From Nocardioides marinus (GTDB lineage Bacteria > Actinomycetota > Actinomycetes > Propionibacteriales > Nocardioidaceae), in contig NZ_JACBZI010000001.1 of assembly GCF_013408145.1 (NCBI RefSeq), positions 1,657,501-1,721,500 on the forward strand: a DNA stretch of 64,000 nt, written 5' to 3'. The position numbers and the translations under genes are program-made. Shown piece by piece: positions 56,134 through 64,000 of this stretch (position 1 is its first letter; every line of letters begins with the position of its first letter). The notes below the pieces were generated by a model that was not told where the DNA came from, made no database searches, and saw only the letters and a program-made list of their open reading frames with translations.

Positions 56134-57251
56134 CATCGGTGCGGACACGACCGGGCGCCCTGGCCAGGACCCTGCTCACCGACCCGCTCTACCGCAGCCT
56201 CGTGGGCGTGGGCCTCGTGCTCGTGGTGGCGGTGGCCTACCTGTTCGGTGGCGTCCTGGACCGCCCCGTGACGGGACGCTCGCCCAGCGTCACGGTGCAG
56301 ATGCCCGCCACCGGGGGCCTCTTCGAGGGCTCCGCGGTGACCTACCGCGGCGTCAAGGTCGGCCGGGTGACCAGCATCGAGCTGACCGACGACGGGACGG
56401 TGCGGGCCGTGGCCCGTCTGGACGATCCGGGAGGCATCCCCGTTGACTCCCGGGTCCGGGTCCGCTCCCTGTCCCCGGTCGGGGAGCAGTACCTCGACTT
56501 CCAGCCGCGCAGCGACTCCGGATCGTTCCTCCGCGACGGCGACGTGGTGCAGGCCTCGGTCCGCGACCTCCCGACCAGCCTGGGTGCCACCGTCGTCGCG
56601 GTCAGCGACCTCCTCGACCAGGTCGACGACCGGGCGCTGGGTCGGGTCCTGCGCGAGGTGAGCGCGGGGGTGGCCGGCACGGGGCAGGAGCTGGGGCGCC
56701 TGATGGACCAGACCGACCTGCTGCTGGCCGAGCTGGAGCGCGCGCTGCCCACGGCCGAGAACCTGCTGCGCGACGCCGGGCCCGCGGCGTCCCTGGTCGT
56801 CGACCAACGCAGCGACCTGCTGCAGCTCGGACGTTCGGCCCGTCGCGCGGCCGCCTTCTTGAAGTCCTACGACCCACGGCTGCGCGAGCTGCTCGCCGGG
56901 GCGCCAGAGCGCCTCGAGCAGATCGACGGCCTCGTGGACCAGTCGCGCGCGGTGCTGCCGGCGTTCCTGATGGCCGGCGTGGACCTCGGTGGCGTGCTGC
57001 AGCGCTACGACCCGCACCTGCGCCAGCTGCTGCGCGAGTACGCCCCAGGCCTGGGCACGGTGGGCGAGGTGGTGGGCGAGAGCCTGCGGGTGGACCTCGT
57101 GGTCGACCAGTCGACCCGGTGCCGTTACGACACCGAGCGCCGCGCGCCGCGCGACATCGCTCCCCGAGGGCTGCAGGCCGGTGGCCGCTGCCCCGAGTCC
57201 GCGCCCGGCCTGCAGCGGGGTGCGGCGCACGCGCCGCCCCCCGCCCGGTGA
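56130..57251 (+). CDS. mceF: Mce-family protein MceF
   Basis: A 373-residue MCE protein: transmembrane helix (SLVGVGLVLVVAVAYLFGGV), MCE domain (EGSAVTYRGVKVGRVTSIEL, SPVGEQYLDFQPR), a helical stretch, and a Pro/Ala/Arg-rich C-terminal tail with two Cys (TRCRYDTERRAP; GGRCPESAPG). Last gene of the operon; no mce-associated (mam) gene or ATPase follows. Confidence 0.92.
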   Translation: MTSVRTRPGALARTLLTDPLYRSLVGVGLVLVVAVAYLFGGVLDRPVTGRSPSVTVQMPATGGLFEGSAVTYRGVKVGRVTSIELTDDGTVRAVARLDDPGGIPVDSRVRVRSLSPVGEQYLDFQPRSDSGSFLRDGDVVQASVRDLPTSLGATVVAVSDLLDQVDDRALGRVLREVSAGVAGTGQELGRLMDQTDLLLAELERALPTAENLLRDAGPAASLVVDQRSDLLQLGRSARRAAAFLKSYDPRLRELLAGAPERLEQIDGLVDQSRAVLPAFLMAGVDLGGVLQRYDPHLRQLLREYAPGLGTVGEVVGESLRVDLVVDQSTRCRYDTERRAPRDIAPRGLQAGGRCPESAPGLQRGAAHAPPPAR

Positions 57252-57285
57252 GACCGCTGCTCCGCCGACGTGGTGGGCAGCGGAC

Positions 57286-57894
57286 TCAGATGCGCCGGTC
57301 GTCCCCGCGGATGAGGGTGCGGTCGGGGCAGTTCATGATGACCTGGCTGTGCACGACCAGGGGCACGGTGAGGTCGATCGTCCGGGTGACCTCGCGGCCC
57401 AGGACCGTCCCTGTCACCAGGACCTGGTCGTAGGTGTTGTTGGCCCGCTCGTGGTAGTAGCGGCAGTTGGTGTACTCGAAGGACAGGTCGACCGACACCT
57501 CCCCGAAGGGCATGAGGGTGACCGGCTCGAACGTCCCGCCGACCGGCTCGAGGAGCGGGTACGCCGGCTCCACGAGCTCCGCGGACGTGATCCGCCACGG
57601 GACGGCCGAGGCGTTCGCCAGCGGCACGCTCATCGTCACGGTCTCACCGAAGCGGTAGTCCAGCCCGTAGACCCCGTGCGGGCCGTAGCCCGGGACCATC
57701 AGGCCCGCGTCCTCGGGCAGCGCGGCGGTGGTGGGCTCGAGCTGGACGGCGTACGGCGCGAGGACCAGGCCGGCCGCGACCACGCCCACGGCGCCTGCCA
57801 CCCACCGTCTGCGGCGTCGCGGACGTGAGGGCTCCTCCGACCCCGGCTCCGCGGAGGTCTCCCTGCGCAGCCGGGGACGCTCCAGGATGCTCAC
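57286..57894 (-). CDS. Membrane-anchored beta-rich protein, partner of the beta-helix gene
   Basis: A 202-residue protein that I do not recognise. The cytosolic N-terminus is very basic (RRRRRW), one transmembrane segment follows (about 38-58, VAGAVGVVAAGLVLAPYAV), then an extracytoplasmic domain of about 140 residues, strand-rich with two Cys (YTNCRYYHERAN and VIMNCPDRT), resembling an Ig-like or transglutaminase-accessory sandwich. GTG 57894 was chosen: it overlaps the stop of the beta-helix gene by 4 bases and begins the basic-TM topology. The two genes form one operon convergent with mceF. Confidence 0.75.
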   Translation of the reverse strand: MSILERPRLRRETSAEPGSEEPSRPRRRRRWVAGAVGVVAAGLVLAPYAVQLEPTTAALPEDAGLMVPGYGPHGVYGLDYRFGETVTMSVPLANASAVPWRITSAELVEPAYPLLEPVGGTFEPVTLMPFGEVSVDLSFEYTNCRYYHERANNTYDQVLVTGTVLGREVTRTIDLTVPLVVHSQVIMNCPDRTLIRGDDRRI

Positions 57895-59702
57895 GCCGCG
57901 TCCCGCTGGCGGCGACGGGCCCCGGCCAGGCGGATGCCGAGCGCGCCGAGCAGGGTCACGGCGACCAGGGCGGCGGGCGCCCCCGGCTGGTCGACCAGGG
58001 ACGGGGCGGCCGCCGCCGCACCCGCTGCGCCGGCGTCGGACGAGGGCTTGGCCGGGGTGTCCAGCCAGTCGCACCCGGCCGGGTCCGGCTCGGAGTAGCG
58101 GTCGTAGGTCGCGCACGGGATCAGCTGGGTGGTCTTGATGAGGTTGCCGATGGGCCACTGCGAGGGGTGGCCGCAGTCGGGGAGGTCGATCGCGTAGTTG
58201 TGCGTGACCTCCTTGCCCGGCGCGGTGAGGTTGTCCTGCCAGCAGTTGCCCTGGCCGGCCTCGTCCCAGTAGAAGTCGATGCCGTTGGGCAGCACCTCGC
58301 CCTTCGGCGAGTACCCCAGCTCGTTCTTGGTGAAGGCGTTGTGGTTGGAGTTGTCCTGCTGGGCCAGCGGGTCGTAATCGCCGCGCAGCAGCGCCGGCGG
58401 GACCCAGAAGAGCATGAAGCCCTGCCGCCAGTTGTCCCAGACCTGGTTGGAGTTCACGAAGTTGTAGTTGCCCACGATGATGCCGCCCGTGCCGACCGGG
58501 AAGCCGAAGGCGGGGCAGACCACACCGTGCTGGTGACCGACCTTCTCGGGCACCCGCTCCTGGCAGGCCGCGTCGTCACCGTGGACGTACTTCTCGTAGT
58601 AGTTGACGTTGTTGCTGTAGATCTTGTTGTTCTCGAACCACCCGTGGTCCTGGGGCATCCCCGGGTGCCCACCGAGGATGGACTCGACGATGAACCCCAT
58701 GCCGTTGTGGTGGATCCGGTTCTTGTGGACGTAGACCGAGTTGCCCGCGGTGCCGGAGAAGCCCAGCGCGTTGTGGTGGATGTTGCACCGCGTGACCTCC
58801 ACCGCGTAGCGGGTCAACGGGCCCGTGGCGGTGTTCTGGGAGTTCACGTCGGCCGCCGAGCCGGGGTAGACGCCCGAGTCGCCGTTGTGGTGGGCGTTGC
58901 AGTCGGAGATCCGACCGTGGTCGGAGGTGAAGGTGAGGATGCCGTAGAGCTGGTTGTGCGACCCCTCCCAGTGCTCCACGACGTACCCGTCGGTCTCGTG
59001 GACGTAGAAGGCGTTCTCGCGGAAGAGCATCCCGCGCATGTTGGCCAGGTAGAAACCGTCGGCGCGGTCGGCCTTGATGCCGTTGTGCTTGACCCAGTCG
59101 CCGTCCTCGCGGAATCCGCCCTTGAGAGTGACGTCACGGGGCTTCGCGCCGGTGCCCATCATCTGCAGGTCGCACAGCTGGTTGTCGCACCTGATGTCGG
59201 GGTCGTCCGGGTCGTCACCGGCGATCGTCACGAGGTTGACGACCTCCCCGCAGGACACGATGAGGTCGTACTCGACGATCCCGCCGTCGTAGTCATCGGC
59301 GCACGGCGGGTCCCAGCTCGGCTGCTCCCGGTACACGCCCGGCAGGACGTAGATGTTGGTGCGGCGCTTCTCCACCGCGTCCACGGCTGCCTGCATGTGC
59401 CGGTGCTCGCACTTCTTGAGCAGGCGCATGTTGAAGGCGCGCAGCTTCTTGCTCTTCAGCTTCTTGATGCGCTTCTTGGAGTCGGCCTTGCAGACCACGA
59501 TGACGTCGGAGGCCTGCTTCAGCGATCGCTTCTTCGGGACCGTGCCGTCGCCGGCGGGGAAGACGGACTCGCGCTCCTCATGAGCGGAGGCAGGGGTGCT
59601 GAGGCCCGGGACGCCGAGCACGAGGGCGACCAGCAGGACCAGCAGGAGACGCAGGACGTGCCGGGGCACGTGCAGGGTGAGGTTCCGGGGGACGGTGCGC
59701 AT
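57891..59702 (-). CDS. Surface right-handed beta-helix protein with C-terminal anchor
   Basis: A 603-residue exported protein. Signal peptide to about 40 (ALVLGVPGLSTPASA); a Lys-rich stretch (SKKRIKKLKSKKLRAF); then a right-handed parallel beta-helix (about 150-470) of the PbH1/NosD type with rungs such as CNAHHNGDSGVYPGSA, CNIHHNALGFSGTAGNSVY and NRIHHNGMGFIVES. A probable cell-surface anchor follows: APSLVDQPGAPAALVAVTLLGALGIRLAGARRR, a Pro linker, one helix and a basic end. The fold occurs in polysaccharide lyases, epimerases and adhesins; no catalytic residue set stands out. ATG 59702 with GGAG upstream was preferred to GTG 59708. Confidence 0.85.
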   Translation of the reverse strand: MRTVPRNLTLHVPRHVLRLLLVLLVALVLGVPGLSTPASAHEERESVFPAGDGTVPKKRSLKQASDVIVVCKADSKKRIKKLKSKKLRAFNMRLLKKCEHRHMQAAVDAVEKRRTNIYVLPGVYREQPSWDPPCADDYDGGIVEYDLIVSCGEVVNLVTIAGDDPDDPDIRCDNQLCDLQMMGTGAKPRDVTLKGGFREDGDWVKHNGIKADRADGFYLANMRGMLFRENAFYVHETDGYVVEHWEGSHNQLYGILTFTSDHGRISDCNAHHNGDSGVYPGSAADVNSQNTATGPLTRYAVEVTRCNIHHNALGFSGTAGNSVYVHKNRIHHNGMGFIVESILGGHPGMPQDHGWFENNKIYSNNVNYYEKYVHGDDAACQERVPEKVGHQHGVVCPAFGFPVGTGGIIVGNYNFVNSNQVWDNWRQGFMLFWVPPALLRGDYDPLAQQDNSNHNAFTKNELGYSPKGEVLPNGIDFYWDEAGQGNCWQDNLTAPGKEVTHNYAIDLPDCGHPSQWPIGNLIKTTQLIPCATYDRYSEPDPAGCDWLDTPAKPSSDAGAAGAAAAAPSLVDQPGAPAALVAVTLLGALGIRLAGARRRQRDAA

Positions 59703-59794
59703 GGGCACTCCAGGGGGAGGAGGGAGCAGTCCCCGGAGAATATGAGCATCGTTCAGGTTTGGGAAGGCCCCACCCCGTTGTCGGTGCGGGCTCG

Positions 59795-59800
59795 TAGGCT
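59795..59800 (+). promoter_or_regulatory. -10 element (TAGGCT), leaderless start of uvrB
   Basis: TAGGCT is 6 bases before the ATG at 59807. No LexA box of the TCGAAC-N4-GTTCGA type is seen upstream. Confidence 0.65.
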
Positions 59801-59806
59801 CGACGC

Positions 59807-61945
59807 ATGCGTCCCGTCACCGATCTCGAGCGCCGCGTCGCCCCCTTCAAGGTCGTCTCCGACTACGAGCCCTCCGGCGACCAGCCCGCGGCCATCGCGG
59901 AGATCAGCAAGCGGATCTCGGCGGGGGAGAAGGACGTCGTGCTGCTCGGCGCCACCGGAACCGGCAAGACCGCGACGGTGGCCTGGGTCGCCGAGCAGCT
60001 GCAGCGGCCGATGCTGGTCCTGCAGCCGAACAAGACGCTGGCCGCGCAGTTCGCCAACGAGCTGCGCCAGCTCTACCCCGACAACGCGGTGGAGTACTTC
60101 GTCTCCTACTACGACTACTACCAGCCCGAGGCCTACGTCCCGCAGACCGACACCTACATCGAGAAGGACTCCTCCATCAACGAGGAGGTCGAGCGGCTGC
60201 GGCACTCGGCGACCAACTCGCTGCTGACGCGACGCGACGTCATCGTCGTCAGCACGGTCTCCTGCATCTACGGCCTCGGCACCCCGCAGGAGTACGTCGA
60301 CCGGATGCTGCGACTGCGGGTGGGCCAGGAGCACGACCGCGACTCGATCCTGCGCCGGCTGGTGGAGATCCAGTACACCCGCAACGACATGTCCTTCACC
60401 CGCGGCACCTTCCGGGTGCGCGGCGACACCCTCGAGATCTTCCCGGTCTACGAGGAGCACGCGGTGCGCATCGAGTTCTTCGGCGACGAGATCGAGCGGC
60501 TGATGACGCTGCACGCGGTGACGGGGGAGGTGCTCACCGAGGACTCCGAGCTCTACGTCTTCCCGGCCACCCACTACGTCGCCGGTCCCGAGCGGATGGA
60601 GCGCGCGATCGCCGGCATCGAGTCCGAGCTCGAGCAGCAGCTGGCCCGCTTCGAGCGCGAGGGCAAGCTGCTGGAGGCCCAGCGGCTGCGGATGCGCACC
60701 ACCTACGACATCGAGATGATGCGCCAGGTCGGCTCCTGCTCGGGCATCGAGAACTACTCCATGCACATCGACGGCCGTGCCCCCGGCTCGGCCCCCAACT
60801 GCCTGCTCGACTACTTCCCCGAGGACTTCCTGCTCGTCGTGGACGAGTCCCACGTCGCGGTCCCGCAGATCGGCGGGATGTACGAGGGTGACATGTCGCG
60901 CAAGCGCAACCTCGTCGACCACGGCTTCCGGCTGCCGAGCGCGATGGACAACCGGCCGCTGCGCTGGGAGGAGTTCCTCGAGCGGATCGGGCAGACCATC
61001 TACCTCTCCGCCACCCCGGGTGACTACGAGCTCGACCTCGTGGGCGGCGACAAGCCGCCGCACGTCGTCGAGCAGATCATCCGCCCCACCGGCCTGATCG
61101 ACCCCGAGGTCGTCGTCAAGCCGACCAAGGGCCAGATCGACGACCTCATCCACGAGATCAAGCTGCGCACCGAGAAGGACGAGCGGGTCCTGGTCACCAC
61201 GCTGACCAAGAAGATGTCCGAGGACCTCACCGACTACCTCCTCGACGCCGGCATCGACACCCGCTACCTGCACTCGGAGGTCGACACGCTCAAGCGCATC
61301 GAGCTGCTGCGCGACCTGCGGATGGGCTCCTACGACGTGCTGGTCGGGATCAACCTGCTGCGTGAGGGCCTCGACCTCCCGGAGGTGTCGCTGGTCTCGA
61401 TCCTCGACGCCGACAAGGAGGGGTTCCTGCGCTCGGACAAGTCGCTGATCCAGACCATCGGCCGCGCGGCCCGCAACGTGTCGGGGCAGGTCCACATGTA
61501 CGCCGACAAGATCACGCCCTCGATGGAGGCCGCGATCGACGAGACCAACCGGCGCCGGGCCAAGCAGATCGCCTACAACACCGCCCACGGCATCGACCCG
61601 ACGCCGCTGCGCAAGAAGATCGCCGACATCACCGACATGCTCGCCCGCGAGGACGAGAACACCCAGGCGCTGCTCGAGACCTGGGCGGGCACCGAGGCCA
61701 AGGGTCGCGCGGGCAAGGCCGGCAAGCGCCAGCCCGTCCCCGCGCTGGGCGCGGGCGCGGCCGGCGCGCACGCCAAGGACCTCGCCGGGATGCCCAGCTC
61801 CGACCTCGCCCAGCTCATCCAGGACCTCACCGACCAGATGAAGGAGGCCGCGACAGAGCTGCAGTTCGAGCTCGCCGCCCGCCTGCGTGACGAGATCGGC
61901 GAGCTGAAGAAGGAGCTCCGCCAGATGATGGAGGCCACCAAGTAG
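59807..61945 (+). CDS. uvrB: UvrABC system protein B
   Basis: A 712-residue damage-verification helicase subunit of nucleotide excision repair. Walker A is GATGTGKT at 48-55; the beta-hairpin follows ([20 protein letters not shown]); DEAD-box equivalent is VVDESHV; helicase motif VI is [13 protein letters not shown] linker rich in Ala, Gly and Lys (about 625-660) precedes the C-terminal UVR domain that binds UvrC ([20 protein letters not shown]). Leaderless start. Confidence 0.98.
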   Translation: MRPVTDLERRVAPFKVVSDYEPSGDQPAAIAEISKRISAGEKDVVLLGATGTGKTATVAWVAEQLQRPMLVLQPNKTLAAQFANELRQLYPDNAVEYFVSYYDYYQPEAYVPQTDTYIEKDSSINEEVERLRHSATNSLLTRRDVIVVSTVSCIYGLGTPQEYVDRMLRLRVGQEHDRDSILRRLVEIQYTRNDMSFTRGTFRVRGDTLEIFPVYEEHAVRIEFFGDEIERLMTLHAVTGEVLTEDSELYVFPATHYVAGPERMERAIAGIESELEQQLARFEREGKLLEAQRLRMRTTYDIEMMRQVGSCSGIENYSMHIDGRAPGSAPNCLLDYFPEDFLLVVDESHVAVPQIGGMYEGDMSRKRNLVDHGFRLPSAMDNRPLRWEEFLERIGQTIYLSATPGDYELDLVGGDKPPHVVEQIIRPTGLIDPEVVVKPTKGQIDDLIHEIKLRTEKDERVLVTTLTKKMSEDLTDYLLDAGIDTRYLHSEVDTLKRIELLRDLRMGSYDVLVGINLLREGLDLPEVSLVSILDADKEGFLRSDKSLIQTIGRAARNVSGQVHMYADKITPSMEAAIDETNRRRAKQIAYNTAHGIDPTPLRKKIADITDMLAREDENTQALLETWAGTEAKGRAGKAGKRQPVPALGAGAAGAHAKDLAGMPSSDLAQLIQDLTDQMKEAATELQFELAARLRDEIGELKKELRQMMEATK

Positions 61946-61951
61946 GGCTGC

Positions 61952-62677
61952 TCAGTTCTCGTCTGAGGGGTTCTCGACCGCCCTCATCGCCTGGCGGCTG
62001 ACCACCAGGCCCACGAGCCGCGAGACGACGAGGGCGACGTAGAGGACACCGGCGATCATCTCCACCGCCACGAGCGACCGCGCGTGCGCACCGACCGGCA
62101 CCACGTCGGAGAGCCCCACGCTGGTGAGCACCGAGAAGGACAGGTAGAGCAGCTCGAACCAGCTTCGCACCCCCTCGCTCCCGGTGCCGGCGAAGGAGTC
62201 CGGCCACACGACCTGCACCGCGGCGTAGACGTAGGCGAAGCCCCAGGCCACCACGGTGAACGCGGCGCCGGTGGCGTAGAGCTCGTCGCGGGTGACCCGG
62301 TCGTCGTGGAAGACGTAGCGGATCATCGAGTAGGAGACGTAGAAGTAGAACGGTGCGTGCAGCAGCGCGGAGGTCAGCACGATCCACTCGGCCCCGCCCT
62401 CGCCCGCCACGACCGCCTCGAGCACCGTGAACACCGCGGCAGGCGCCCCGAGGGTCAGGGCGACCCACGTCAGGGCCGGGGTCCGGCGTACGGCGGCGAC
62501 GGCGGCACCGACGGCGAGCATCTGGCCCACGCCGAGCACCGCCCGCCCGCCGGGACTGCCCTCGAGGAACGGGAAGGCGAGCACCACCAGCAGCTGGGCG
62601 CCCAGCAGGACGGCCGAGGGCCGCGGGCCGAGGACGCCACCGGGACGAGGGTCGTGGGAGTGGCTGCGACGGGACAC
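61952..62677 (-). CDS. Two-TM-pore ion-channel-like membrane protein with non-canonical filter
   Basis: A 241-residue membrane protein with about 7 hydrophobic segments. The last part looks like a K+-channel pore module: LLYLSFSVLTSVGLSDVVPV, where canonical channels have TVGYGD at the filter, followed by a pore-lining helix (VAVEMIAGVLYVALVVSRLVG). The filter is TSVGLSD, so the second Gly and the Tyr are missing and K+ selectivity is uncertain. The N-terminal half has four or more additional helices, so it is not a plain two-TM channel. Leaderless GTG start at 62677 (TAGGGT 6 bases upstream). Confidence 0.78.
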   Translation of the reverse strand: MSRRSHSHDPRPGGVLGPRPSAVLLGAQLLVVLAFPFLEGSPGGRAVLGVGQMLAVGAAVAAVRRTPALTWVALTLGAPAAVFTVLEAVVAGEGGAEWIVLTSALLHAPFYFYVSYSMIRYVFHDDRVTRDELYATGAAFTVVAWGFAYVYAAVQVVWPDSFAGTGSEGVRSWFELLYLSFSVLTSVGLSDVVPVGAHARSLVAVEMIAGVLYVALVVSRLVGLVVSRQAMRAVENPSDEN

Positions 62678-62683
62678 GCCGCG

Positions 62684-62689
62684 ACCCTA
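62684..62689 (-). promoter_or_regulatory. -10 element (TAGGGT), leaderless start of the channel gene
   Basis: TAGGGT on the minus strand, 6 bases before the GTG at 62677. Confidence 0.6.
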
Positions 62690-62751
62690 GGACGCCCGGC
62701 CAGCCAGAGGGAGGTGGACCGGTACACCGGGGTGTGGGGAAGAGGAGCACA

Positions 62752-64000
62752 ATGGCGCCCGTGAGCCTCCCGCCCCCGCCCCGTGCCATGGCCTGGGCCG
62801 TCTGGGGCTCGGCGGTTTCTCTCTACCTGCTCGCGGTCTTCCACCGCTCCTCGCTGGCCGTGGCGGGCCTCGAGGCGGCCGAGCGGTTCGACATCACCGC
62901 CGCGCAGCTCGCGACGTTCACGATGCTCCAGCTGCTGGTCTACGCCGCGATGCAGGTCCCCGTGGGGTTGCTGGTCGACCGGTTCGGGCCGCGCAGCGTC
63001 ATCCTCACCGGGGCCGTGGTGATGACCGTGGCCCAGGTCGGCTTCGCGCTGTCGGAGACCTTCGTGCTGGCGCTCCTGGCGCGCACGCTGGTCGGCATCG
63101 GCGACGCGATGACCTTCATCTGCCTGCTGCGGCTGGTGGCGACGTGGTTCCCGCCACGGCGGATCCCCTTCCTCACCCAGGTCAGCGGCACGCTCGGGCA
63201 GAGCGGGGCGATCCTGGCCGCGGCGCCGATGACCTGGGCGTTCGGCGCGCTCGGGTGGACCGGCGCCTACCTGCTCTCCGCGTCCGTCGGGGTGGTGCTG
63301 GCCCTCGGCGGCGCGATCGCGCTGCGCGACGCACCGGGGGAGCGGCACCACCGCGGGGCGGTCCTGGCGTGGGCGACGGTGCGCTCGAGCCTGCGTGCCT
63401 CCTGGGCCCACCCGGGCACCCGGCTGGGGTTCTGGATCCACTTCAGCACCCAGTTCAGCGCGACCAGCCTGGGACTGCTCTGGGGCTACCCGTTCTTCGT
63501 GCGCGGTGAGGGTCGCACTCCCACGGAGGCCGGGCTGCTGCTCACGCTGCTCGTGGTGGCGGTGGTCCTCGCGGGGCCGGTGCTGGGCTGGCTGGTGGGG
63601 CTGCACCCCTGGCACCGCTCGTCGATGGCGCTGGTGATCGTGGGCGCCATCGTGGTGGTCTGGAGCGTGGTGCTGGCCTGGCCGGGGCCTGCGCCGCTGG
63701 CGCTGCTGGTGCTCCTGGTCATCGTGGTCGGCGTCGGCGGACCGGCCTCGATGATCGGCTTCGACGTCGGTCGCACCTCCAACCCGCCCGAGCGGCTGGC
63801 CTCCTCCACCGGGATCATCAACGTCGGCGGCTTCTCGGCCAGCCTGGTCCTGGTCGTGATGATCGGGTTGGTCCTGGACTGGCGGACCCCCGGGAGCGGG
63901 ACGGACTACCCGCCCGAGGCCTTCGTGTGGGCGATGTCCACGCAGTACCTCCTGTGGACGCTCGGCCTGCTCCAGCTCGCCCGATTCCGCGGACGGGCCC
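62752..64000 (+). CDS. MFS transporter (3' end outside window)
   Basis: Major facilitator with 416 codons visible and no stop before the window edge. Two six-helix halves are apparent. The loop after helix 2 has VPVGLLVDRFGPR, the MFS motif A (G-x-x-x-D-x-x-G-x-R), and helix 5 onward includes the LVSASVGVVLALGG-type stretch. The MAWAVWGSAVSLYLLAVFHRSSLAV start resembles nitrate/sugar-phosphate-like and OxlT/NarK-type carriers, with no substrate assignable. The ATG at 62752 has RBS GAGGAG 5-6 bases upstream. Confidence 0.88.
   Translation, partial: MAPVSLPPPPRAMAWAVWGSAVSLYLLAVFHRSSLAVAGLEAAERFDITAAQLATFTMLQLLVYAAMQVPVGLLVDRFGPRSVILTGAVVMTVAQVGFALSETFVLALLARTLVGIGDAMTFICLLRLVATWFPPRRIPFLTQVSGTLGQSGAILAAAPMTWAFGALGWTGAYLLSASVGVVLALGGAIALRDAPGERHHRGAVLAWATVRSSLRASWAHPGTRLGFWIHFSTQFSATSLGLLWGYPFFVRGEGRTPTEAGLLLTLLVVAVVLAGPVLGWLVGLHPWHRSSMALVIVGAIVVVWSVVLAWPGPAPLALLVLLVIVVGVGGPASMIGFDVGRTSNPPERLASSTGIINVGGFSASLVLVVMIGLVLDWRTPGSGTDYPPEAFVWAMSTQYLLWTLGLLQLARFRGRA

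Noticed and set aside
59709..59806. LexA box upstream of uvrB
   Set aside because: uvrB is SOS-controlled in some bacteria, but no GAAC-N4-GTTC is present; only a leaderless -10 is seen.
59753..61771. Minus-strand open frame opposite uvrB
   Set aside because: Complement of uvrB; no motif, and uvrB is unmistakable.

Overview
The window is very GC-rich, coding-dense DNA from a high-GC actinobacterium. Family markers (DUF4193, DUF4235, DUF3093, DUF3710, DUF3159, an mce operon, HMwFabG, HtdX-type MaoC, a LigB-type ATP ligase, CeoB/CeoC) fit Actinomycetota. A Nocardioidaceae-like host is my best guess; no rRNA or other decisive marker is present. Many genes begin at a start codon preceded by TANNNT 6-8 bases upstream, the signature of leaderless transcripts, and I used this to choose several starts.

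Layout. 1-9.7 kb: the end of a ferrochelatase gene, then suhB, DUF4193, DUF4235, DUF3093, dut, DUF3710, an OB-fold protein, DUF3159, ceoC/ceoB (Trk-type K+ regulation), an APC permease and a TRAM/RNA m5U methyltransferase. From memory this order closely follows Mycobacterium tuberculosis Rv2701c-Rv2689c, so it is an old conserved block. 9.7-13 kb: an alkyltransferase-like (ATL) protein of visibly different base composition and a three-gene ABC-2 exporter. 13-25.4 kb: acnA, a thiamine-binding protein, DUF3105, an M3 oligopeptidase, GNAT, YjbQ, a small unknown gene behind a LexA/SOS box, Nudix, SMP-30, dxs and a lipoprotein metallopeptidase.

25.5-39.2 kb is mostly fatty-acid metabolism: fadB-fadA behind a long palindromic operator, PAC2, two tandem TesB thioesterases, an M23 peptidase with repeat modules, htdX-fabG4 divergent from fadA2, a TetR regulator with a perfect 21-bp palindrome at its start, a pair of palindromic repeats, and ATP-dependent DNA ligase. 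39.4-49 kb: an M36 metalloprotease, enoyl-CoA hydratase and a molybdopterin oxidoreductase sharing a KstR-like operator, an HhH-GPD glycosylase, a duplicated SCP2-like protein and a phospholipase D-type cardiolipin synthase.

49-57.3 kb is a complete eight-gene mce lipid-import operon (yrbEA, yrbEB, mceA-F), mostly with 4-bp translational overlaps. Convergent to it is a pair encoding a membrane-anchored beta-rich protein and a surface parallel-beta-helix protein. The window ends with uvrB, an ion-channel-like protein with an atypical filter, and an MFS transporter cut by the window edge.

No CRISPR array, insertion sequence, prophage, rRNA or tRNA was seen. The most interesting signals are regulatory: the SOS-controlled small gene at 20327, the KstR-like box at 43481, the fadA and tetR palindromes, and the leaderless promoter grammar. 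Among proteins, the ATL with a Cys-rich tail and the beta-helix surface pair stand out.
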